Assembly: GCA_023423975.1 (NCBI GenBank)
Contig: JAFAEO010000010.1
Span: 1 to 7,632 of the forward strand
DNA length: 7,632 nt
Reading direction: 5' to 3'
Source of the DNA: Pseudomonadota bacterium
Lineage (GTDB): Bacteria > Pseudomonadota > Gammaproteobacteria > Burkholderiales > Burkholderiaceae_B
Part shown: one piece after another, positions 1 through 4,968 of the stretch
Numbering within the stretch: position 1 is the first letter of the stretch
How the letters are laid out: each line of letters starts with the position of its first letter
The notes under the pieces: generated by a model
What the model was told of the DNA's origin: nothing
Databases searched by the model: none
Seen by the model: the letters and a program-made list of their open reading frames with translations, nothing else
Position numbers and translations under genes: made by a program

Positions 1-3
1 AAT

Positions 4-20
4 TTGGCTCCTCTGACTGG
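4..20 (-). other. Unoccupied asn-tRNA integration (attB) core, asnU
   Basis: The 17 bases CCAGTCAGAGGAGCCAA (minus strand) are the tRNA-Asn 3' end. To my recollection this is the direct repeat that bounds the Yersinia high-pathogenicity island when it integrates at Asn tRNA genes. The sequence is visible; its role as attB is established knowledge. Only 3 bases beyond it are in the window, so whether an island starts further left cannot be judged fully. Confidence 0.55.
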
Positions 21-80
21 ACTCGAACCAGTGACATACGGATTAACAGTCCGCCGTTCTACCGACTGAACTACAGAGGA
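5..80 (-). tRNA. asnU: tRNA-Asn (anticodon GUU), asnU position
   Basis: The minus strand carries a complete 76-base tRNA-Asn that begins TCCTCTGTAG and ends with an encoded CCA. The anticodon GTT lies at tRNA positions 34-36 and the T-loop GTTCGAGTCC is present. It is identical base for base to the second tRNA gene at 1829-1904 and lies in the opposite orientation. I assign asnU rather than asnW, asnT or asnV by synteny only, because it lies at the yeeO 5' side; the E. coli Asn tRNA genes are identical and cannot be told apart from the gene body. Its terminator would lie left of the window. Confidence 0.97.
75..80 (+). promoter_or_regulatory. Putative yeeO ribosome binding site within antisense of asnU
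   Basis: AGAGGA sits 7 bases before the TTG at 88 and 4 bases before the CTG at 85. It is the only Shine-Dalgarno-like sequence near any yeeO start. These six bases are also the complement of the first bases of the asnU tRNA (TCCTCT), so their conservation is explained by the tRNA alone and is weak evidence of a working site. Confidence 0.4.
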
Positions 81-87
81 ATCGCTG

Positions 88-1728
88 TTGAGGCACATCT
101 TAACGGCGAAAAATCTTTTGTCAAACCCGATTTTTAAATTCCCCAACTGTTTGCCGTTTCTATCAACAGTTTGTTGCATTTGCAGACAATTTGTTGGCGA
201 AAATCTTTGCAGCTTTGCTGATTCTCCCTCATTATTTGAAATGTGGTTTCACTTTCTGCAATTAAGGTCGGCTTTGAATATCTCCTCTGCTTTACGCCAG
301 GTTGTTCACGGCACTCGCTGGCACGCTAAACGCAAGAGCTACAAAGTGTTGTTCTGGCGCGAGATAACCCCGCTTGCTGTTCCTATCTTCATGGAGAATG
401 CCTGTGTCCTGTTGATGGGTGTCCTGAGCACTTTTCTGGTCAGCTGGCTGGGAAAAGATGCGATGGCCGGCGTGGGATTGGCGGACAGCTTCAATATGGT
501 CATTATGGCTTTTTTTGCTGCTATCGATCTTGGTACTACTGTCGTTGTGGCATTTAGTCTCGGTAAGCGGGATCGACGACGAGCGAGGGTGGCGACGCGG
601 CAGTCATTGGTGATCATGACGTTGTTTGCCGTACTGTTGGCAACGCTTATTCATCATTTTGGCGAACAAATTATTGATTTCGTCGCGGGTGATGCCACGA
701 CAGAAGTTAAAGCACTGGCGTTGACTTATCTGGAGCTGACGGTACTCAGTTATCCAGCAGCTGCCATCACTTTGATTGGTAGCGGGGCACTTCGTGGTGC
801 AGGGAATACGAAAATACCGCTACTGATTAACGGTAGCCTGAATATTCTTAATATTATTATTAGCGGCATATTGATTTACGGCCTTTTCTCCTGGCCGGGA
901 CTGGGATTTGTCGGGGCTGGGTTGGGTTTAACCATTTCTCGTTATATTGGCGCAGTTGCAATTTTGTGGGTGCTGGCGATTGGTTTTAATCCTGCGCTAA
1001 GGATTTCGTTAAAGAGCTATTTTAAACCGCTGAATTTTAGCATTATCTGGGAAGTCATGGGGATTGGTATTCCAGCGAGTGTCGAATCAGTGTTATTTAC
1101 CAGTGGTCGGTTATTAACCCAAATGTTCGTTGCCGGGATGGGGACCAGTGTTATTGCCGGAAATTTTATCGCGTTTTCAATTGCGGCTCTTATCAACTTA
1201 CCCGGAAGTGCGCTCGGCTCTGCTTCTACGATCATTACAGGCCGAAGGTTGGGGGTAGGGCAGATAGCGCAAGCAGAGATTCAGTTGCGGCATGTGTTCT
1301 GGCTGTCCACTCTTGGATTAACGGCCATCGCCTGGCTAACGGCTCCCTTTGCCGGGGTTATGGCATCGTTTTACACCCAGGATCCACAGGTTAAACATGT
1401 CGTTGTGATTCTGATTTGGCTAAATGCTTTATTTATGCCTATTTGGTCCGCCTCATGGGTGCTACCCGCTGGATTTAAAGGTGCTCGTGATGCCCGTTAC
1501 GCCATGTGGGTTTCGATGTTGAGCATGTGGGGTTGCCGGGTTGTCGTCGGTTATGTGCTGGGCATCATGCTTGGCTGGGGTGTGGTTGGTGTCTGGATGG
1601 GAATGTTTGCCGACTGGGCTGTGCGGGCCGTGCTGTTTTACTGGCGAATGGTTACTGGACGTTGGCTATGGAAATACCCTCGATCCGAGCCGCAAAAGTG
1701 TGAAAAAAAGCCAGCTGTGTCGGAATAA
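88..1728 (+). CDS. yeeO: MATE-family FMN/FAD exporter YeeO
   Basis: Inner-membrane multidrug and toxin extrusion family transporter; E. coli YeeO has been reported to export flavins (FMN, FAD). With a TTG start at 88 it has 546 residues; the in-frame CTG at 85 gives the 547-residue form I remember from databases. Hydrophobic helices fill residues ~95-525 in two homologous halves typical of the 12-helix fold. Conserved-type loops are seen: GALRGAGNTKIP (233-244), its second-half counterpart GFKGARDARY (462-471), and ASTIITGRRLG (379-389). The tail is basic and soluble. Residues 1-51 are odd: rich in Cys and Phe, unlike the MATE fold, and overlapping the asnU promoter. Met52 (ATG at 241) would give 495 residues, nearer the family's usual ~450-500, but it has no Shine-Dalgarno sequence. 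Family is certain, start is not. No terminator separates it from the asnW promoter. Confidence 0.93.
   Translation: MRHILTAKNLLSNPIFKFPNCLPFLSTVCCICRQFVGENLCSFADSPSLFEMWFHFLQLRSALNISSALRQVVHGTRWHAKRKSYKVLFWREITPLAVPIFMENACVLLMGVLSTFLVSWLGKDAMAGVGLADSFNMVIMAFFAAIDLGTTVVVAFSLGKRDRRRARVATRQSLVIMTLFAVLLATLIHHFGEQIIDFVAGDATTEVKALALTYLELTVLSYPAAAITLIGSGALRGAGNTKIPLLINGSLNILNIIISGILIYGLFSWPGLGFVGAGLGLTISRYIGAVAILWVLAIGFNPALRISLKSYFKPLNFSIIWEVMGIGIPASVESVLFTSGRLLTQMFVAGMGTSVIAGNFIAFSIAALINLPGSALGSASTIITGRRLGVGQIAQAEIQLRHVFWLSTLGLTAIAWLTAPFAGVMASFYTQDPQVKHVVVILIWLNALFMPIWSASWVLPAGFKGARDARYAMWVSMLSMWGCRVVVGYVLGIMLGWGVVGVWMGMFADWAVRAVLFYWRMVTGRWLWKYPRSEPQKCEKKPAVSE
97..124 (-). promoter_or_regulatory. 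asnU promoter, sigma70 type
   Basis: Reading the minus strand, a perfect -35 TTGACA (119-124) is followed after 16 bases by a -10 TAAGAT (97-102). Initiation about 7 bases later gives a leader of roughly 10 bases before the tRNA at 80. The leader contains GCCTC just after the -10, as does the asnW leader. The whole promoter lies inside the first codons of the annotated yeeO frame on the other strand. Positions are read directly; activity is inferred. Confidence 0.75.
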
Positions 1729-1781
1729 ACGACAAAATGCAGATTATTTCAGCAAACGATTTCAAATTTAAAAAACAGGCT

Positions 1782-1810
1782 TTGACATTATGGGTGGGCA
1801 TCGCTAATAT
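1782..1810 (+). promoter_or_regulatory. asnW promoter, sigma70 type
   Basis: A perfect -35 TTGACA (1782-1787), a 17-base spacer and a near-perfect -10 TAATAT (1805-1810) lie just before asnW. The bases after the -10 are GC-rich (TCGCCTCG), the kind of discriminator expected at stringently controlled stable-RNA promoters. Initiation near 1817-1818 gives a leader of about 11 bases. The promoter starts only 53 bases after the yeeO stop. Confidence 0.9.
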
Positions 1811-1828
1811 TCGCCTCGTTCTCACGAT

Positions 1829-1904
1829 TCCTCTGTAGTTCAGTCGGTAGAACGGCGGACTGTTAATCCGTATGTCACTGGTTCGAGTCCAGTCAGAGGA
1901 GCCA
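1829..1904 (+). tRNA. asnW: tRNA-Asn (anticodon GUU), asnW position
   Basis: Complete 76-base tRNA-Asn with anticodon GTT at 1862-1864 (tRNA positions 34-36), the T-loop GTTCGAGTCC and an encoded 3' CCA at 1902-1904. It is identical to the minus-strand copy at 5-80. The strong promoter upstream and intrinsic terminator downstream make it a monocistronic stable-RNA unit. The assignment to asnW rests on position between yeeO and yeeN. Confidence 0.97.
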
Positions 1905-1905
1905 A
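1889..1905 (+). other. Unoccupied asn-tRNA integration (attB) core, asnW
   Basis: The same 17-base tRNA-Asn 3' end, CCAGTCAGAGGAGCCAA. In other E. coli strains the asnW locus carries the pks (colibactin) island. Here the tRNA is followed directly by its terminator and then yeeN, with no integrase gene, so the site appears empty. No second copy of the 17-mer occurs to the right within this window. Confidence 0.7.
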
Positions 1906-1965
1906 ATTTTAGTTTTGAGACATCTCTATGAGTTTCAAAACAGTTAAAAAATAAAAATTATTTTT

Positions 1966-2000
1966 ACCCGGTTACCTTGTAAAAAGTGACCGGGTTTTTT
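1966..2000 (+). terminator. asnW intrinsic terminator
   Basis: A 10-bp stem is formed by ACCCGGTTAC (1966-1975) and GTGACCGGGT (1986-1995), with one G-T wobble and a 10-base loop. A run of six T follows at 1995-2000. It starts 61 bases after the tRNA CCA, which suggests a precursor with a 3' trailer removed by processing. Confidence 0.9.
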
Positions 2001-2311
2001 GATTTCTGTGTTTCGTGCGCTTAATCGAGTCTCACGCTTCAGTGAGCAAGTTGCCCCCAACAGACATCACGATTCGCAAGGTCAAAAACTCTGTTCCATG
2101 AAGTACCGTACAAAGATAAAGAGAAAAATGCCTTATGCTGGATGTCGCTGTCACGTCTTTATCGGGAAACTATGCGTAATTAACACTTTGTCTTCTGTAA
2201 TCAGAAAAAGAAAACCTGGAATTTTAATAAATGTTATTTCTCTGGGAATGGGGATTTTTAATAATCAATATGACGAGTTGAACATTATATTTTTATAATG
2301 ATTATATGAGA
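2001..2311. other. Intergenic, no convincing gene
   Basis: AT-rich stretch between the asnW terminator and the hairpin after yeeN. A 99-codon frame on the plus strand (TTG at 1999 to 2298) begins inside the terminator T-run, lacks a ribosome binding site and has no recognisable motif, so I do not call it. A small palindrome, CATTATA-TTTT-TATAATG, lies at 2283-2300. No tRNA, insertion sequence or known repeat was recognised; the stretch may be a decayed remnant. Confidence 0.5.
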
Positions 2312-2346
2312 TTAAAGAAATCTGCCATAAAGACAGATTTCTTTAA
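2312..2346 (-). terminator. Hairpin, probable yeeN terminator
   Basis: A perfect 13-bp stem is formed by TTAAAGAAATCTG (2312-2324) and CAGATTTCTTTAA (2334-2346), with a 9-base loop. It begins 8 bases after the yeeN stop. The 3' arm on the minus strand is T-rich, but no clean run of T follows, so it may act as a terminator or as an mRNA 3'-end stabiliser. Confidence 0.55.
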
Positions 2347-2353
2347 AATATAA

Positions 2354-3070
2354 TTAGAGATTTGCGACGTTATGATAAACTTTTTGTACATCGTCGTCAT
2401 CTTCAAGGGCATCAACAAGCCCTTCAAAGATTTCTAAATCTTCTGGGGAAAGCTCAACTTCAGATTGAGCAATCATTTCTAATTCTGTTGTTGAGAACTC
2501 AGTGATTCCAGCTGCTTTTAGAGCCGCGATTCCTTTATGAAGGTCAGTAGGTTCGGTATAAATAACAATGTTACCTTCTTCTTCAGTCACATCACGAACA
2601 TCAACTTCAGCTTCAAGTAAAATTTCAAAAATATGGTCAGGGTCTGATCCTTTAAATACAATCACACCAGTATTGTCAAACATATAGCTGACAGAACCTG
2701 CCGCTCCGATATTGCCGCCTTTTTTATTGAAAATTGTGCGAACGTTAGCAATCGTACGGTTAACATTTGAAGTCAATGTCTCGGCGATAATCATTGAGCC
2801 ATTAGGACCAAAGCCTTCATAACGTCCCTGCACGAACGTTTCATCTCCGCCGCCTTTGGCTTTATCAATTGCTTTATCAATAACGTGCTTTGGAACTTGT
2901 GCCTGCTTTGCACGTTCAATAACGAATTTTAAAGATGTGTTTAATTCTGGATCGGGTTCACCTTGTTTAGCAGCAGCATAGATTTCTACACCGAATTTTG
3001 CATAAATTTTAGACGTTGCACCGTCTTTAGCCGTTTTTTTAGCAACAATATTGGCCCATTTACGTCCCAC
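2354..3070 (-). CDS. yeeN: YebC/TACO1-family protein YeeN
   Basis: 238-residue cytoplasmic protein of the YebC/PmpR/TACO1 family. Members were long listed as transcriptional regulators; more recent work links the family to ribosomes and relief of stalling at proline-rich stretches. The start is GTG at 3070, with AGGAG at 3080-3084 nine bases upstream. Family features in order: N-terminal KWANI with the helical domain (4-70), the glycine-rich linker AKGGGDE (71-77), YEGFGPNGSMIIAE (84-97), NRTIANVR (104-111), and KKGGNIGAAGSVSYMF (116-131). A very acidic C-terminal region includes EDDDD (223-227). The start MGRKWANI, rather than the MAGHSKWANI of the main E. coli YebC, and its overall character resemble the second clade common in Firmicutes. 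Codons are AT-rich beside amn and shiA, which hints at transfer. The family call is secure; the molecular role of this paralogue is not. Confidence 0.95.
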   Translation of the reverse strand: MGRKWANIVAKKTAKDGATSKIYAKFGVEIYAAAKQGEPDPELNTSLKFVIERAKQAQVPKHVIDKAIDKAKGGGDETFVQGRYEGFGPNGSMIIAETLTSNVNRTIANVRTIFNKKGGNIGAAGSVSYMFDNTGVIVFKGSDPDHIFEILLEAEVDVRDVTEEEGNIVIYTEPTDLHKGIAALKAAGITEFSTTELEMIAQSEVELSPEDLEIFEGLVDALEDDDDVQKVYHNVANL

Positions 3071-3079
3071 TGGAATGAT

Positions 3080-3084
3080 CTCCT
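3080..3084 (-). promoter_or_regulatory. yeeN ribosome binding site
   Basis: AGGAG (inside GAGGAGA on the minus strand) lies 9 bases before the GTG at 3070. No in-frame ATG with comparable spacing exists upstream, so this site decides the GTG start. Confidence 0.85.
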
Positions 3085-3136
3085 CGAAAATTTATTTACA
3101 TTACTGGTAAATCGTTAACATGTGTTAATTCGGCAT

Positions 3137-3166
3137 ATTATATCATAACAGGAAAAATCTCGTCTA
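3137..3166 (-). promoter_or_regulatory. Candidate yeeN promoter
   Basis: On the minus strand a perfect -10 TATAAT (3137-3142) is preceded at 18 bases by TAGACG (3161-3166), a 4-of-6 match to the -35 box. Initiation near 3130 would leave a leader of about 60 bases before the GTG. The surroundings are so AT-rich that chance -10 matches are likely, hence moderate confidence. Confidence 0.45.
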
Positions 3167-3412
3167 TTAGAAATAAAAATATTCTAAAGCCATAATCTTA
3201 TATTTAATTTTATAAAAACTTATATTGTTGGCGGGATTTTTTATAATTGTGTTTTGAAAGCATACTTGCTTTTAATATGTGGAAATCATTAAGACGATAA
3301 TAAAACACGTATCCGCCCAAGGAAGCAAACAGCCCACGATTATTGCAGGCTATTTGCCAGGTGTCTTACTTACTCCTTCACATCTATTTCTGATAAGAAG
3401 GTTCAGAACTTA
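3167..3412. other. amn-yeeN intergenic, no gene
   Basis: About 246 bases between the candidate yeeN promoter and the amn stop. The half near yeeN (to ~3270) is strongly AT-rich; the half near amn is of ordinary composition and holds the inverted repeat at 3325-3357. An 85-codon plus-strand frame from 3279 continues into amn antisense and is not supported as a gene. Confidence 0.5.
3325..3357 (-). terminator. Inverted repeat, possible amn terminator
   Basis: GCAAACAGCC (3325-3334) and GGCTATTTGC (3348-3357) form a 10-bp stem with one wobble pair and a 13-base loop, starting about 55 bases after the amn stop. On the minus strand TTCCTT follows, a poor T-run. It could be a weak terminator or only a 3'-end structure. 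Confidence 0.4.
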
Positions 3413-4867
3413 TTATCGGAACGGCGGCTCATTAAAGGTTCGTAATTTACGCGAATGCAGTCGGTCGCCTTCTGCGCGCAGCAAATCGATCGCCCGAATG
3501 CCAATTTGCAGATGTTCGGAAATAGCGCCTTCATAAAAACGGTTAGCCTGGCCGGGAAGTTTAATCTCGCCATGCAACGGTTTATCTGAAACACACAGTA
3601 GTGTCCCGTATGGCACGCGGAAACGATATCCTTGCGCGGCAATGGTTGCACTTTCCATATCAATTGCTACGGCCCGGCTTAAGTTAAAACGAAGTGCAGA
3701 AGCTGAGTAACGTAATTCCCAGTTCCTGTCATCTGTGGTTACCACAGTACCAGTACGTAGCCGCTGTTTGACTTCCTCACCGGGCCTGCCGCTGACTAAC
3801 TTGGTGGCGTCATAAAGCGCACGTTGCACTTCAGCAATGCTCGGAATAGGAATATCGGGCGGCAGAACCGCATCAAGAACGTGGTCATCGCGTAAATAAG
3901 CGTGTGCAAGTACATAATCGCCAATGGCCTGACTTTCACGTAATCCGCCACAGTGACCAATCATCAACCAGACATCCGGGCGTAGCACTGCCAGATGATC
4001 GCAGATGGTTTTAGCATTTGACGGTCCCACGCCAATATTCACCAGAGTAATACCCTGACCATCGGCGGTAATTAAATGCCATGCTGGCATCTGATGTTTT
4101 TTCCATGCAAGGTCGGAAATGGCTTCTTCTGGCGCTTCGGTTTCGGCGGTGATCCAGTTCCCGCCAGCACAAGAAAGGGCAATGTAGGGACTATCAGGAT
4201 CGAGGATCTGGCTGCATCCCCAACGAACGAATTCATCCACATAACGTGTGTAGTTGGTAAACAAGACGAACGGCTGAAAATGTTCAACTGGCGTACCGGT
4301 ATAATGGCGCAACCGCGCGAGGGAAAAATCGACGCGGCGCGCATCAAAATGCGATAGCGGGGAGAATTCAGTTGGATGATAAATGCCGTCTGCAGTTTCA
4401 TCGCCAATTTGCGCCAGTTCTGTTGTCGGGAAGTAGCGAGTTAACCCAGCGCTCATTGAGCGATCAAGTGTCAATTCAGAGCCATCGATGACATAAGGAT
4501 AGGGGATTTCATGCTGCGAGGGTTGCACCGAGATATGCGCACCATAATCCTGATACAGCAACGTAAGTTGTTCATTGAGATACGAACGAAAGAGAGTAGG
4601 GCGAGTAATCGTGGTGGTGTAGCTGCCTGCGTGAGTAAAACGACCAAATGCGCGCGTTTTGGGGGGATTGGTTGTGCTACCGTCCCAGGTTACGGTCAGT
4701 GATGGATAGACAAAAAGACCTTGTTTGCGGGCGTTTTCATCAGGTAATTCGCCACTTGTAATATAGTTGCCAATGGCGTTGCGTAATGCGACTACAGATT
4801 GCTCATACAGCGCGTCGAGTTTATCCAGTGCCTGAGCTGGGGTCAGACCGGAGCCCTTATTATTCAT
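3413..4867 (-). CDS. amn: AMP nucleosidase Amn
   Basis: Cytoplasmic enzyme of purine salvage: AMP + H2O gives adenine and ribose 5-phosphate. It has 484 residues, the length known for E. coli Amn, from ATG at 4867 with AGGAG (4874-4878) six bases upstream. The N-terminal AMN-specific domain spans ~1-190. The C-terminal nucleoside-phosphorylase-like domain includes GITLVNIGVGPSNAKT (272-287), LMIGHCGGLRESQAIGDYVL (301-320), TVVTTDDRNWELR (374-386), the AIDMESATIA segment with Glu405 (401-410), and CVSDKP with Asp428 (425-430), which I recall as the catalytic acid. The frame is open upstream to 5023, but that extension would overlap the shiA 3' end and the Pho box and bypass the good ribosome binding site. 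A probable PhoB box precedes it, in line with reports that amn belongs to the Pho regulon. Confidence 0.97.
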   Translation of the reverse strand: MNNKGSGLTPAQALDKLDALYEQSVVALRNAIGNYITSGELPDENARKQGLFVYPSLTVTWDGSTTNPPKTRAFGRFTHAGSYTTTITRPTLFRSYLNEQLTLLYQDYGAHISVQPSQHEIPYPYVIDGSELTLDRSMSAGLTRYFPTTELAQIGDETADGIYHPTEFSPLSHFDARRVDFSLARLRHYTGTPVEHFQPFVLFTNYTRYVDEFVRWGCSQILDPDSPYIALSCAGGNWITAETEAPEEAISDLAWKKHQMPAWHLITADGQGITLVNIGVGPSNAKTICDHLAVLRPDVWLMIGHCGGLRESQAIGDYVLAHAYLRDDHVLDAVLPPDIPIPSIAEVQRALYDATKLVSGRPGEEVKQRLRTGTVVTTDDRNWELRYSASALRFNLSRAVAIDMESATIAAQGYRFRVPYGTLLCVSDKPLHGEIKLPGQANRFYEGAISEHLQIGIRAIDLLRAEGDRLHSRKLRTFNEPPFR

Positions 4868-4873
4868 GTGTGT

Positions 4874-4878
4874 CTCCT
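4874..4878 (-). promoter_or_regulatory. amn ribosome binding site
   Basis: AGGAG on the minus strand lies 6 bases before the ATG at 4867. It selects the 484-residue protein over the longer open frame reaching 5023. Confidence 0.9.
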
Positions 4879-4888
4879 GTTCCATACA

Positions 4889-4928
4889 ATTACCGCACAT
4901 CCGATAGTATGTCACAGGAATGTGAAAC
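4889..4928 (-). promoter_or_regulatory. Probable PhoB-dependent amn promoter
   Basis: On the minus strand two adjacent 11-base units, GTTTCACATTC and CTGTGACATAC (4907-4928), agree at 7 of 11 positions. They resemble the tandem CTGTCATA-type half-sites of a Pho box. Twelve bases downstream is GGTAAT (4889-4894) preceded by TGC, an extended -10-like element; no TTGACA-like -35 is present, as expected when PhoB replaces it. Established knowledge: amn has been reported as a Pho regulon gene. The exact box and -10 are my inference; TACTAT at 4904-4909 is an alternative -10. Confidence 0.55.
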
Positions 4929-4938
4929 AAAAGTGTAA

Positions 4939-4962
4939 GGCGAAGATCGGATGATCTTCGCC
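4939..4962 (-). terminator. shiA terminator hairpin
   Basis: A perfect 10-bp stem is formed by GGCGAAGATC (4939-4948) and GATCTTCGCC (4953-4962), with a 4-base loop. It lies 6 bases beyond the shiA stop and is followed on the minus strand by the T-rich TTACACTTTTGTTT. It separates shiA from amn, supporting independent transcription. Confidence 0.7.
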
Positions 4963-4968
4963 AGACTA

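Larger units (their letters stand above)
1..84 (+). repeat. Left arm of 84-bp perfect inverted repeat (asnU)
   Basis: Bases 1-84 are the exact reverse complement of 1825-1908. The arm comprises the tRNA-Asn gene plus 4 flanking bases on each side (AATT outside, ATCG inside). The window begins here, so the repeat could extend further left. The partner arm lies 1740 bases away across yeeO. Confidence 0.95.
1825..1908 (-). repeat. Right arm of 84-bp perfect inverted repeat (asnW)
   Basis: Exact reverse complement of bases 1-84, containing asnW and 4 bases either side. Together the arms bracket yeeO and could in principle support inversion of the intervening segment by homologous recombination. 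Confidence 0.95.

Noticed and set aside
1999..2298. 99-codon plus-strand frame as a small gene
   Set aside because: It starts with TTG inside the terminator T-run, has no ribosome binding site or recognisable motif, and lies in AT-rich intergenic DNA.
3242..3247. Plus-strand TATAAT as a promoter for an unseen gene
   Set aside because: The best -35-like sequence (TTGTTG, 3225-3230) is only 11 bases away, and no plus-strand gene follows.
3279..3536. 85-codon plus-strand frame
   Set aside because: Half of it is antisense to the amn coding sequence and its product matches nothing I recognise.
4076..4357. Antisense frames within amn, shiA and yeeO (for example the 93-codon plus-strand frame here)
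   Set aside because: They are shadow frames opposite well-supported genes, lacking ribosome binding sites.
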